A stretch of 64,000 nucleotides of DNA, taken from assembly GCA_016722655.1 (NCBI GenBank), contig JADKIR010000004.1, positions 2,852,001-2,916,000 of the forward strand. The letters run 5' to 3'. Under the pieces are notes generated by a model that had not been told where the DNA came from, ran no database searches, and saw nothing but the letters and a program-made list of their open reading frames with translations. Positions 43,101 through 51,536 of this stretch are shown piece by piece. The DNA is from Cytophagaceae bacterium (GTDB lineage: Bacteria; Bacteroidota; Bacteroidia; Cytophagales; Spirosomataceae). How positions within the stretch are numbered: the first letter of the stretch is position 1; every line of letters begins with the position of its first letter. A program made the position numbers and the translations under genes.

Positions 43101-44514
43101 TTTTGCCTTCTATGCCAATTAAGGTTAAAATAGGTATATAGACTATTAAGATTATTATTTCACCAAAAGTGGCACTACTCCTAATTTTAGAGGCAGATTG
43201 AAACACTTCATCATCCATTTCGGTTTGAGATAATTTGCCTATTGTTTTGCGTAATCCTAAATGGTGTAAGGTGGCTTCCACAATAATTACTGCACCGTCT
43301 ACAATCAATCCAAAATCTATTGCACCTAAACTCATTAAATTGGCACTTACTCCAAACACATTCATTAAGCCCAATGCAAAAAGCATTGATAGTGGAATAG
43401 CTGAAGCTACAATAAGACCTGCTCTAAAGTTTCCTAAGAACAATACCAATACAAAGATTACAATTAGAGCACCTTCTATTAAGTTTTTTTCTACCGTACT
43501 CATTGCCCTTTTTACTAAGTCTGTTCTATCTAAATAAGGCTCTATAACAATATCACTCGGTAAAGATTTTTGAATGGTTGGCAGTTTTTCTTTTATTCTA
43601 TTTACGACATTGCTACTATTTTCGCCTTTGAGCATCATTACTATACCGCCTACTGCATCTACTTCACCATTAAAAGTCATAGCACCATAACGAGTGGCAA
43701 ATCCAAACTTTACTTCGGCTACATCTTTTATAAAAATAGGAATTCCACCTGTGCTTTTTACAGCAATATTTTTCACATCTTCTATTGAAGTAACTAAGCC
43801 CACGCCACGAATAAAGTAGGCATTGGGTTTCTTATCAATGTAGGCACCGCCTGTGTTTTGATTATTTTTTTCCAACGCTGTAAAAATTTCTGGAATGCTA
43901 ACACCCATTGCTTTTAAACGATTGGGATTTATTGATACTTCGTATTGTTTCAATTCTCCACCAAAGCTATTTACTTCTGCAATGCCGGGTGTGCCATTGA
44001 GTTGTCTTGCTACTATCCAATCTTGCATAGTGCGTAAGTCCTTAGCATTGTACTTGCTTTCATTACCTTTTGTAGGGTGAATGATATACTGATAGACTTC
44101 GCCTAGTCCTGTACTAACTGGTGCTAATTCGGGTGTGCCTATGCCATTTGGTATTTTTTCTTGGGCTTCTTTTAGTTTTTCGTTTATTAACTGACGAGCA
44201 AAATATATATCTACTTCGTCTTTAAAAACAACGGTAATTACCGATAATCCGAACCTTGAAATACTTCTTACTTCTTCTATATGTGGAATATTAGCAAGGC
44301 TTTGTTCTATTGGGAATGTAACTAACTGCTCTACTTCTTGCCCTGCCAAAGTAGGACAACTTGTAAATATTTGCACCTGATTATTGGTAATATCGGGTAC
44401 GGCATCTACTGATAGTTTGGTAGCACTCCAAACTCCCCATATAATGAGTAGCAAGGTCATAATGCCTATGACTATCTTGTTTTTTATACTGAATTTTATG
44501 ATTTTATCTAACAC
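40150..44514 (-). CDS. CusA/CzcA-family RND pump fused to a TolC-like outer-membrane factor
   Basis: A 1454-residue fusion. Residues 1-1035 are a heavy-metal RND pump: 12 membrane helices, the proton-relay segment IDFGLIVDGAVIIVEA, the RND repeat PVLMTATVASLGFLPMA, and a periplasmic GGAYIDKKPNAYFIRG loop. Residues 1043-1062 (PVVTATILLFLCSTINVNAQ) read as a signal peptide with a cleavage site, and 1063-1454 are an outer-membrane factor with paired coiled coils (SSIDQAINIAIQNNQSIKAN; LGYKTGDVSYVEYL). The embedded signal peptide suggests the two halves are separated after export. Such fusions are known in Bacteroidota. With the adaptor it forms an envelope-spanning efflux complex for Cu/Ag or Co/Zn/Cd; the metal is not fixed by sequence. 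Confidence 0.93.
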   Translation of the reverse strand: MLDKIIKFSIKNKIVIGIMTLLLIIWGVWSATKLSVDAVPDITNNQVQIFTSCPTLAGQEVEQLVTFPIEQSLANIPHIEEVRSISRFGLSVITVVFKDEVDIYFARQLINEKLKEAQEKIPNGIGTPELAPVSTGLGEVYQYIIHPTKGNESKYNAKDLRTMQDWIVARQLNGTPGIAEVNSFGGELKQYEVSINPNRLKAMGVSIPEIFTALEKNNQNTGGAYIDKKPNAYFIRGVGLVTSIEDVKNIAVKSTGGIPIFIKDVAEVKFGFATRYGAMTFNGEVDAVGGIVMMLKGENSSNVVNRIKEKLPTIQKSLPSDIVIEPYLDRTDLVKRAMSTVEKNLIEGALIVIFVLVLFLGNFRAGLIVASAIPLSMLFALGLMNVFGVSANLMSLGAIDFGLIVDGAVIIVEATLHHLGLRKTIGKLSQTEMDDEVFQSASKIRSSATFGEIIILIVYIPILTLIGIEGKMFSPMAMTVGFAIFGALILSLTYIPMMCALFLPKTINHKKTFSDKMMDYLQRIYQPLLQSAIQLKYWLVGITVALFVIALFVFSRMGGEFIPTLAEGDFAFHCILPQGSSLNQSIETSMQASRIIKKFDEVKMVVGKTGSAEVPTDPMPPEATDMMIILKPQNEWKSNKTYDELADEIYEKLEAIPGIFFEKNQPIQMRFNELMTGIRQDVAVKIFGENMDTLSTYATKVSQVIQSVQGASAPQIERVNGLPQINIEYDRLRIANYGLTIQDVNDIVSTAFAGKSTGVVFENERKFDLVVRLDSTYRRSIEDVNNLMIPTSSGSQIPLSQVANIAYKLGPAQISREAGKRRIVVGFNVKDRDVQSVVEEIQQKLNTQITLPSGYYFTYGGTFENLQKASKRLLIAVPVSLLLIFMLLYFTFRSFKQASLIFTAIPMSAIGGIFALLLRGMPFSISAGIGFIALFGVAVLNGIVLIGTFNQLEKEGWTDIIKRVIEGTKIRLRPVLMTATVASLGFLPMALSRSAGAEVQKPLATVVIGGLLTATFLTLFVLPLLYIIFNSKINLKRKPKVKPVVTATILLFLCSTINVNAQTVNISSIDQAINIAIQNNQSIKANDLEIKATESLKKTANELPKMDFNMQLGQYNSIKFDNAFQLSQTIPFPTLFGAKKELINAEVKAKQLQQQLSIYEIKNQVRSLYYQIEYLQFNKQKLQSLDSLYIEFLRVANLRYKTGDTKKIEINTALTKQGEINLLTQQNQVYLINAYQSLKALLNTNDSIVLITNANYVPLTVNNLIDTNAIANHPMLQSLYQNMQIAEQTKKVEKAQGLPDFKIGYSNQSLIGFQTINGADKYFGAGNRFNVVNIGIAIPLTYGATKAKIKSLEYQKQSLEQRAEYEKKQLQSQLQNAMTQYEQDVTQYNYYKSNALPNAEEIVKSAQLGYKTGDVSYVEYLYALQTATDIQLKYLQSIQQINQTVININSIINK

Positions 44515-44657
44515 TATATTTTATGATTAATTATTAATGAATGATAGTAGTTTGCTATAAGGCAAATACTAATGAATAAACATTAATGATTAAGATTGCA
44601 CAAAGCAATTCCACAATAAAAAGGAATGGAAATAGTGTACCTACTATTCGTTAATCA

Positions 44658-44990
44658 TTAACAAGTAGTATGTATTTTTGGCGGTTGCCAAATGTTTCCG
44701 TAGAAGTTAGAAATAAAAGAGAAATTTCGTATTGAAACTTTTTGAGAAAAAGAAAACTGTGTAGGGTTTTTGATTTGAAACGGTTTGAAATCTAAAGCTA
44801 TCACATTTGCACTACAACAAGAACAGGTACAAAAAGGACTGCAATTATCGTCTTGGTCTTGCTGGTGGTCGTGATTTTGAGTAAGCTCCGTTGTTGCCTT
44901 CTTATCATTGCAATTATTATGCACATCGCTACAAGGCACTACCGAAAGCACCAAAATGTAGAAAGCCATAAAATATGCAAATATTTTCAT
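44658..44990 (-). CDS. Small Cys/His-rich exported protein of the metal operon (DUF6660-like)
   Basis: With the ATG at 44990 the product is 110 residues: a hydrophobic leader (KIFAYFMAFYILVLSVVPC), then a His/Asp stretch (NHDHQQDQDDNC) and a cysteine cluster SPFCTCSCCSANV, good candidates for metal binding. Such proteins precede czc/cus-like genes in Bacteroidota. A promoter lies immediately upstream, so the transcript may start at or near the ATG. The upstream TTG at 45026 lies in the promoter and is rejected as start. Confidence 0.8.
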   Translation of the reverse strand: MKIFAYFMAFYILVLSVVPCSDVHNNCNDKKATTELTQNHDHQQDQDDNCSPFCTCSCCSANVIALDFKPFQIKNPTQFSFSQKVSIRNFSFISNFYGNIWQPPKIHTTC

Positions 44991-44995
44991 TGGGG

Positions 44996-45026
44996 CAAAG
45001 ATAATATAATGAAATGATTTTATCAA
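44996..45026 (-). promoter_or_regulatory. Promoter of the heavy-metal efflux operon
   Basis: On the minus strand TTG, 20 nt, TATCTTTG fits the Bacteroidota consensus. The -7 box ends only 5 nt before the ATG at 44990, which implies a leaderless or nearly leaderless transcript. No operator is evident. Confidence 0.6.
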
Positions 45027-45100
45027 TAAAGTCTTTTAATAAAATTACATAGTAAATAACATATTTCTTGGGGTGGTGGGTGGGCTTGGGTGTGTTGGGG

Positions 45101-45163
45101 TAAAATTAAATGTGGTGCAAAAGCGTTGGTTTTGTGCGTTGGATTGCACCTCTTTTAATTTTA
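45101..45163. repeat. Hairpin at the right edge of the metal-resistance cluster
   Basis: TAAAATTAAA-TGT-GGTGCAA pairs with TTGCACC-TCT-TTTAATTTTA, a 17-bp stem with one 3/3 internal bulge, around a loop with AAGCGTTGGTTTTGTGCG. The loop sequence resembles the hairpin at 36114-36176. Confidence 0.65.
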
Positions 45164-45230
45164 CGAAGCGTTGGCTTTCTGTTCTTTGTTTTGTCTGTCT
45201 GTTCATTGTTGTACGGCATCTTTTGGCATT

Positions 45231-45287
45231 GGGCATAACATTAGTATAGATCCAATTATCACACATAGTTGCGTCTATATCGTTATT
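45231..45287. repeat. attC-like palindrome (element D), inward facing
   Basis: Read on the minus strand it runs from AATAACGATATAGACGCAAC to ATCTATACTAATGTTATGCCC. The arms pair imperfectly (TATAGA-CGCAA-TAT with its partner), and it ends in the same GTTATGCCC as element C. Both face the metal cluster. The remaining stretch up to 45770 shows a weak hairpin before T6 at 45723-45745 and no gene. Confidence 0.55.
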
Positions 45288-45769
45288 AAGGTTAATTGAT
45301 ATTTTTTGTTTAAACAGTTTATTTTCAAATACATATCTGTGTATAATCATTTGTTGTCGGCTATTAAAACTATACGGCAGACTGTGTAGTCTTAAATATT
45401 TACGAATCTATTAAAACGATACTATTTTTCCAATCATACGCTTAGGTATTTTTATTATGTGGTATTAAAAGGATTGGTTTTGAATGTATTAAGGGTAATT
45501 GATTATTCTATCCCTGTACTTTTAAAACCTAAAAGGGAGGATGTTTGATCCGCATCGGCCTTAAACGTTACATAAGCAGGCCCGGAAGGTAAGAATTGAA
45601 ACTTGAAACAACAGAGTAGGGGAGTGTAAACCAAGCGATGAAAGAGACTTCAAGGTTTTAAGATTCTATTATTAGTCTGTAGGACTGCTATCCGAAAATT
45701 CCGGCAATCATCCCTTCTGAGCATGGCTTTAAGGCCATTTTTTAATCTGATGGGCTAAAGGTGAAATCA

Positions 45770-46133
45770 TTTTACACTTTGGTAAATCAAGTAATCCAAA
45801 GTGTATATAAGATTTACACTTTTGTAAATCAAGTAATCCAAAGTGTAAATAAGATTTGCACTTTTGTAAATCAAGAAATCCAAAGTGTATATAAGATTTA
45901 CACTTTTGTAAATCAAGTAATCCAAAGTGTATATAAGATTTACACTTTTGTAAATCAAGTAATCCAAAGTGTTTATAAGATTTACACATTGGTAAATCAA
46001 GTAAAATATATGTTGAATAAGATTTGGTGTATGTTGAATCAAGTAAAATATATGTTGAATAAGATTTGGCGTATGTTGAATCAAGTAAAATATATGTTGA
46101 ATAAGATTTGGCCTATGTTGAATCAAGTTCTGA
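45770..46133. repeat. Tandem array of 42-bp repeats in two variants
   Basis: About five and a half units based on AAGATTTACACTTTTGTAAA and TCAAGTAATCCAAAGTGTAT (42 bp together) are followed by three units based on AAGATTTGGCGTATGTTGAA and TCAAGTAAAATATATGTTGA. Both variants share AAGATTT and TCAAGTAA at the same places, so one arose from the other. The first variant is self-complementary (GATTTAC/GTAAATC, ACACTTT/AAAGTGT). Being a multiple of 3, it keeps several frames open on both strands, but no start or signal supports translation. 46134-46515 upstream of the next gene shows nothing else. Confidence 0.85.
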
Positions 46134-46515
46134 TAATAATATAGTTAATCTCGATTCTAATGTCTGGCTTCGGTAATTATATCCGGCCATTTGATAGAAT
46201 AAAACTCAGAAATTCAAAATGCAGGAAAATATTTTTTAAAGTATCAAAAAAGGACTGCAACTTACCCTTCAATATTAAAACGTCGGTGTTTGAAAAGGAA
46301 TATTTATTCTAATAATAACTCATCCTTTTATCCCATACAATTTCCAATTTTCAGACCAGGAATAATTTCCAGAGATTTTTATTTAAACGCAATTTTCCAA
46401 ACGAGGTACCGAATAATAAAAGTGGGTGGTCTTCTTTTAATTATCAGTTTTTTATTGTAGATATTTGAAGGGTCAAAGAGAAAAGATTCATGTTGCATTT
46501 AAACACTATTTTTAT

Positions 46516-47940
46516 ATGCCAAAGCTTTTATTAGGAATCCTTTTTAGCCTATTTAGTTTTACTGCAATTGCACAAAATCCAGTGCGGTTAGATTTTAGTA
46601 CGGAATCATTTTTGGATAAACTACCATTTGATGTTTCATTTGACATTTCCGGGAGTCTTCCAAAAGACCTCGATATAAAAGGGATAAGTTTAATATGTGT
46701 GCCAAAAGTGCCAAATGCTGATTTGAACTATTTTAAATCTTGTCAAAAATCGAATATTACTTGTTATTTAAAGTCTGAAAAAAAGGAGTTTCTTTGTAAG
46801 GATGTGAGGCCTTTACGCCCAAATACAGTTTATAATTTTAAATTTAATATTGAAGAGAAAAAGGCACTCCCTGATCAAAGCATCCAAGTAATTAAAAATA
46901 TTATATTTAAGGCTTTAGAAGACCCTCGAAATTTTGATTCCTCCAAATACAAAGCAACAAATATTGCCATAAACAATGAAATAAGAAAATGCTTCCCTAA
47001 TGTCCGTTTAATTGGTGAATTAGAAGTTTTTAGTGGTGAATTGGAAGATTTCTCAAATACATATATGACAGTTTCTAATGAATCGAACATATATAAAGAT
47101 TTTCTAAAAAACAAAATTAAAAACATAAATGATAATTTAACCTATGTTTTAAAAAATGATTTAATAATTGAGTCATTTATCAAGGATGGGAAAACGGAAA
47201 AAGATCTAAAAATAAATGATAATCAATTAACAACTGAAAAAATAAGTCTTTTAAGGGAATTTGTAAAAGAATTTAAGAATCTAAAAAAGGACAATAAAAT
47301 ATTATTAAATGAAACAGAAATCAATTACTTAGATGGTGTAAATTCCGCGATTGATGCATATTTGGAATTCGAAATAGCTAAAGAAAAGAACGAAAAAATA
47401 ATTGTTGAATTAAAAAATTCACCTCTCCTTTTAAAGGAGATTTTAATATTAAAAATTATAGATATAACTGGACTAGCTGATATTGATATTGAAACCGAGA
47501 ACTCTCCTTACTTAACCTATGAATCGGGTATCGGTGCCAGATTTAGCAGTAATTTTAATAATTTGATCAGATATGGAGCTGTAAATATTTCTTTTTATCC
47601 TATTAATCCAAAAGCAAAACTTGACGATTTTAAACTCAAACCGCGGCTTTTAAAATCATTAAGTTTGCAGGTAGGTTTATCGAAATTCCTTTTATCAGAT
47701 GATAATCCAAGAATTGTCCCCTATAAACTATTTGGAGACATTGAAAGGAATTTGATCTTTGGCTTCGGGTTTAGACCACACCGGCTTTTCAGGATAAATT
47801 ATAGCGGTGTATTATATCGGCTTAAAGATAAAAATCCAATTTTAAGTAATACAGATTTAAAAGTCGTCCCATATCTGAATTTCTCCGTTAGCATTCCTCT
47901 TAAAGGTATTTCAGGTAAAATTACAGGTTTAATAAACTAA
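46516..47940 (+). CDS. Hypothetical outer-membrane-associated protein
   Basis: A 474-residue protein with a signal peptide (LLLGILFSLFSFTAIAQ, cleavage about residue 20). The N-terminal and middle parts are mixed beta and long helical (about 190-320, Lys/Glu/Asn-rich, probably coiled). From about residue 335 it turns into amphipathic strands (ESGIGARFSSNFNNLIRYGAVNISFY; LIFGFGFRPHRLFRINYSGVLYRL; LKVVPYLNFSVSIPL), as in a C-terminal outer-membrane barrel. I chose the ATG at 46516; the longer frame begins with non-signal sequence. First gene of a three-gene operon. No family recognised. Confidence 0.78.
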   Translation: MPKLLLGILFSLFSFTAIAQNPVRLDFSTESFLDKLPFDVSFDISGSLPKDLDIKGISLICVPKVPNADLNYFKSCQKSNITCYLKSEKKEFLCKDVRPLRPNTVYNFKFNIEEKKALPDQSIQVIKNIIFKALEDPRNFDSSKYKATNIAINNEIRKCFPNVRLIGELEVFSGELEDFSNTYMTVSNESNIYKDFLKNKIKNINDNLTYVLKNDLIIESFIKDGKTEKDLKINDNQLTTEKISLLREFVKEFKNLKKDNKILLNETEINYLDGVNSAIDAYLEFEIAKEKNEKIIVELKNSPLLLKEILILKIIDITGLADIDIETENSPYLTYESGIGARFSSNFNNLIRYGAVNISFYPINPKAKLDDFKLKPRLLKSLSLQVGLSKFLLSDDNPRIVPYKLFGDIERNLIFGFGFRPHRLFRINYSGVLYRLKDKNPILSNTDLKVVPYLNFSVSIPLKGISGKITGLIN

Positions 47941-47948
47941 TTAAAATT

Positions 47949-48314
47949 ATGCCAGCAGTTACTCCTTATTTAATTCAAAAAACTCCGGACATCCTTCAGT
48001 TTTATGGAGTCATAAGTGAAGAATGCTTTATCGATATTCAGTTATCGGTTAACCCCACAATGCATCCCCCGGTTGATGTAGTACTCGAATTCGAAATCGT
48101 ACCCCCAAGTCACTTTATGTTTAGTAATAACAGAACCAGATTTAATGTTCAATGTTTAGGTGTAACTCATAATTATAGGGTAAGAAGAGCTTTCAAAATA
48201 AAAAAGCGGGTTGTTTTTGAGGGAAGGCCTAATTTGATTTTAAATGTTAATGTATTAACAATGGATGGTGAATTATTAGGTAGATGCACAACAAATGCCT
48301 GGCAATATATTTAA
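47949..48314 (+). CDS. Hypothetical protein, beta-rich
   Basis: A 121-residue protein without signal peptide, starting 8 nt after the previous stop. Its alternating strands (FIDIQLSVNPTMHPPVDVVLEFEIVPPSHF; LNVNVLTMDGELLGRCTTN) suggest an Ig-like sandwich. No family recognised. It is co-transcribed with its neighbours; lacking a leader it may stay in the cytosol or be exported with a partner. Confidence 0.68.
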   Translation: MPAVTPYLIQKTPDILQFYGVISEECFIDIQLSVNPTMHPPVDVVLEFEIVPPSHFMFSNNRTRFNVQCLGVTHNYRVRRAFKIKKRVVFEGRPNLILNVNVLTMDGELLGRCTTNAWQYI

Positions 48315-48328
48315 ATAACAATTTTAAA

Positions 48329-49687
48329 ATGAAAAGAATATATTTTTTAATATTACTTACTTTACTATCATGCGATATTGAATCATTAGACGAAGGGTTC
48401 GATGTATCGCCTGTTAATTTAAAAATTGAAGGTGTAGATAGTAAACCTGTTTTTTTTGCCGATGGTACTACAGTCATTACTTTGGTGGCTAATATAGACC
48501 CTAATGCAATATCAGATTATACCAATATTACATTCAAAAATATTACTGCTAATTCCGGTGAGTTTGAGGGCAAAGATAAAGATGGACAAAGGGTTGTTAA
48601 AACAGATGACAATGGGGTTGCTTCTGCCAAATGGAAAGTACCAAGTGTTCAGGGAATTTATTATGTAGCTGCCACAATTACAGGTAAAAATGGTAATTAT
48701 TCCAAAGAAATCGCTATTGAAGTTAAAAATATCGACAAAGGATTAGAATTGCAGATTGATAGACCAAATCTGACCGACATACCTGCTGATGATACGCAAA
48801 CATTAACATTTACAGGAAAAATAACCTCAAATCTGCCTGAAATATACAGAACTTTGGTTTTTGAATGCAGTGATGGTAAGTTTATCGGTGTAGGTGAGGA
48901 TAAAAAAAGAGAAATTATAGTTAATGAAAAAGGAGAAGCAAAAGTTATTTGGAAAGTAGGAAGTGTAGCAGGGAAAAAATATGTAAATGTTTCTATAAAA
49001 GGTGTTGCAAACGCAAAACTTGAAAAGGAATTAGTACTTATTGCACCCTCACCATCATTTAAAATGATTCTAAAAGACAAAGGTTCAATTTTAGCAGATG
49101 ATAAATCATTATTGAATATTCTTATTGACTCTGTGAGAAATATACCTTCAAATAAAATACAAATCTTAAAAAATGCTGGTGAGTTTTTAGACGCGGCAGG
49201 CTCACCTATTAAGAATGGTGAGATTAATATAGTGAATGGAAAAGCAAGTGTTTTCGTGAAAATGGGACAAAATGTAGAAACTTACTTTGTTAAAGGGCAA
49301 ACAACTGATGGAACATTTTTTATTAACGAGACATTTACTCCCTTAAGAGCAAATGGAGAGGAAATATTTGCAGATGCAATACTCCAAAATACGGATATTA
49401 AAATCACTGCTTACCTTAAAAGAAGTTTTGGGAAAGTAAGTGTTGGAACGCCGGTAACTTTTAGAGCATATCAGCTCATAGACAATAAAGAAAAAGAGGT
49501 AGGAGTATTTCAAAATTTGGTAAATGCCGTTACAAATTCTGAAGAAAAAACAGGTGAAATTGTATTAAAGCAGAGTGATGATATTATTAAAACCTCACCT
49601 ATTTATATTGTTGCATCTGCGAAAAATCAAAATGGAGAAAAGATTTCAACTAAACCAATTAGTTTTACATATCCAGTCAGTAAATAA
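48329..49687 (+). CDS. Lipoprotein with tandem Ig-like (invasin/Big-type) domains
   Basis: A 452-residue lipoprotein (lipobox LLTLLSC). After a short linker come two or three Ig-like domains of invasin type: DGTTVITLVANIDPNA...VVKTDDNGVASAKWKVPS and DDTQTLTFTGKITSN...IVNEKGEAKVIWKVGS align with each other; a third, more divergent copy starts near ILADDKSLLNILIDS. Such domains extend adhesins or fibres from the cell. I chose the ATG at 48329 because it directly precedes the signal peptide. Third gene of the operon with 46516 and 47949; the stretch 49688-49997 after it shows nothing. Confidence 0.78.
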   Translation: MKRIYFLILLTLLSCDIESLDEGFDVSPVNLKIEGVDSKPVFFADGTTVITLVANIDPNAISDYTNITFKNITANSGEFEGKDKDGQRVVKTDDNGVASAKWKVPSVQGIYYVAATITGKNGNYSKEIAIEVKNIDKGLELQIDRPNLTDIPADDTQTLTFTGKITSNLPEIYRTLVFECSDGKFIGVGEDKKREIIVNEKGEAKVIWKVGSVAGKKYVNVSIKGVANAKLEKELVLIAPSPSFKMILKDKGSILADDKSLLNILIDSVRNIPSNKIQILKNAGEFLDAAGSPIKNGEINIVNGKASVFVKMGQNVETYFVKGQTTDGTFFINETFTPLRANGEEIFADAILQNTDIKITAYLKRSFGKVSVGTPVTFRAYQLIDNKEKEVGVFQNLVNAVTNSEEKTGEIVLKQSDDIIKTSPIYIVASAKNQNGEKISTKPISFTYPVSK

Positions 49688-49997
49688 TTAAATATTAGTA
49701 CACTCAGGAAAAGAAACAAGTTATGAAATAGTGTATCATTTTATTCCATCAATAAAATACCCGATGAATTAAATAATTCAGTTCAGAATTCCGGCAGATT
49801 AGATATTGATAAACTTTTCAACAAATCATTAGATATCTGCTTTCTATCGACATGAGGCGTAAATTACAACAAGAAATTTATTGTTATTTTACCTTTTTGA
49901 GATGTGATTAAAATATTAGTTCCAAACCAAAGCCCAGACCAACAAAGCTATACAGCTTCGCACCTTCACTCAACTGTCCTTTTATTTATCCCAAAAT

Positions 49998-51536
49998 CTA
50001 TTCGGCCAGTCGCAACACATAGCCATTGAGTGAATTATTGCTGCTTAGGATATTGCCGAAGTTGACCGTTTGAGAGAATACACCTCCGATATATATATTG
50101 GAACCGACAGAAATAATTCTGCCAGAATCGTATTCTGCACCACCGTAGCTTTGTAAAAACCCCGGTGCTCCGGCATTTGAATACTTAGCCACAAATATAT
50201 CAGAGCCACCATTGGAGTTTACTGTCTTGAGACCATTCGATGTACTCAAATAATAATCGCCGGTTATGTATATGTTTCCGCTGGCATCAACTCCGATATC
50301 ATTTGCTGTGTCGTTGGAACCCCCTCCAAAATTATCAGCAAACAAGATATTGAGGTTGCTGTTGAGCTTCACAAAAAAAGCATCATAATACCCATTCGAT
50401 GTAAGGTTAAAATTTCCAATGGTAGCATCGAAATAAATTGAGCCACAGGCCCAAATATTGGCATTTGCATCTTGGGTCAATTTGCCGGCCATGTCGGTAG
50501 CTGCTCCACCAAAACCAATAGCAGCCAGGATTTGTCCGGAGGTATTGTATTTGGCCAGATAGATATTCGTATTTTCGGTCCCGGCATTCAGTACAATGTC
50601 ATTTCCAAAATTGGTAGAATTGGAAAAAGTACCCAGAGCTATCAAATCTGTTCCTGACATCATCAGGTCTTTTACCCTTTGAGCTTCAGCTCCCTGAACG
50701 CCTTTTGCCCAAATCAATGTACCCGAGGCATCCAGCTTGGCAAAGAATCCGTCTTCACCGCCTAATGAATTTATGGTAATATTGGTATTGCCAAAAAATG
50801 TAATAGAACCCAAAAAATATCCTCCAAAATATACATTTCCGGCTGCATCGGTTTCAATGGTATTGCTTACATCAAGTCCGGTGCCTCCTGCAAATTTCGC
50901 CCATAATACATTGCCACTGGGGTCGTATTTGGTTACAAACACATCACATGCACCCGAGTAGGGGAGTATGGTGTTGCCAAAAGTGATGGCATCAAAATAA
51001 TAACCCGTAATCAGTACATTTCCGCTTGGATCCAGACATACATCCAATGCAATGTCACCTGCACGGCTTCCGGCTACCCTTACCCACTGGAATACTCCGG
51101 CGGAGGTGTATTTGGCCAAAAAGACATCATTATCACCGGTAGAAATGTAATTGGTATTGCCGAATACTGCGGTGCCATTGAAATTACCGGTTACGTAAAT
51201 ATTCCCGCTGGCGTCTTTAACCATTCCATTAACCGACAAGGAGGCATTGCTGGTCAGCTGCCATGCAAATCCTGAAACTTGCCCTATGTCCTGAGTGGTA
51301 ATCAACTGTAGCCATTTGGTGCCATTGAAAACTCTGAGACAATTGAAGGTCAGGTCATAAGCCATGTCGCCGGCTTGCGGAGCAGGAAGTGCCAATATTT
51401 GATCGTACGATATTCTTGGATAGCTGGCAGCAGGTGCGGGAGTGATACCCGTAGGTAAAATACTTACATTTTGAGCTGTAATAGTAATAGAAAGCAGGCA
51501 AAAAATTAACGTGTGTAAAATTGATTTAAATTTCAT
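49998..51536 (-). CDS. Secreted SBBP-type beta-propeller protein
   Basis: A 512-residue protein with a signal peptide (ITITAQ|NVS). After about 100 residues it carries eight or so repeats of the SBBP form: DASGNIYVTGNFNGTAVFGN, DNDVFLAKYTSAGVFQWVRV, DPSGNVLITGYYFDAITFGN and so on. SBBP repeats build propellers in exported proteins of Bacteroidota and Acidobacteria. No catalytic site or C-terminal sorting domain is visible (it ends SLNGYVLRLAE). Monocistronic. Role unknown, possibly surface binding. Confidence 0.87.
   Translation of the reverse strand: MKFKSILHTLIFCLLSITITAQNVSILPTGITPAPAASYPRISYDQILALPAPQAGDMAYDLTFNCLRVFNGTKWLQLITTQDIGQVSGFAWQLTSNASLSVNGMVKDASGNIYVTGNFNGTAVFGNTNYISTGDNDVFLAKYTSAGVFQWVRVAGSRAGDIALDVCLDPSGNVLITGYYFDAITFGNTILPYSGACDVFVTKYDPSGNVLWAKFAGGTGLDVSNTIETDAAGNVYFGGYFLGSITFFGNTNITINSLGGEDGFFAKLDASGTLIWAKGVQGAEAQRVKDLMMSGTDLIALGTFSNSTNFGNDIVLNAGTENTNIYLAKYNTSGQILAAIGFGGAATDMAGKLTQDANANIWACGSIYFDATIGNFNLTSNGYYDAFFVKLNSNLNILFADNFGGGSNDTANDIGVDASGNIYITGDYYLSTSNGLKTVNSNGGSDIFVAKYSNAGAPGFLQSYGGAEYDSGRIISVGSNIYIGGVFSQTVNFGNILSSNNSLNGYVLRLAE

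Noticed and set aside
45045..45350. Minus-strand frame of 101 codons upstream of the metal operon
   Set aside because: It crosses element D and a long hairpin, and its composition (THPSPPTTPRN) is not protein-like.
2046..46133. The three tandem arrays as possible CRISPR arrays
   Set aside because: The sequence between repeats is itself repeated, not unique, and no cas gene is present.
45729..46144. Open frames of 86-127 codons on both strands in the 42-bp array
   Set aside because: A repeat whose unit is a multiple of three stays open by chance; the opposing frames are equally open and no leader or ribosome site is present.
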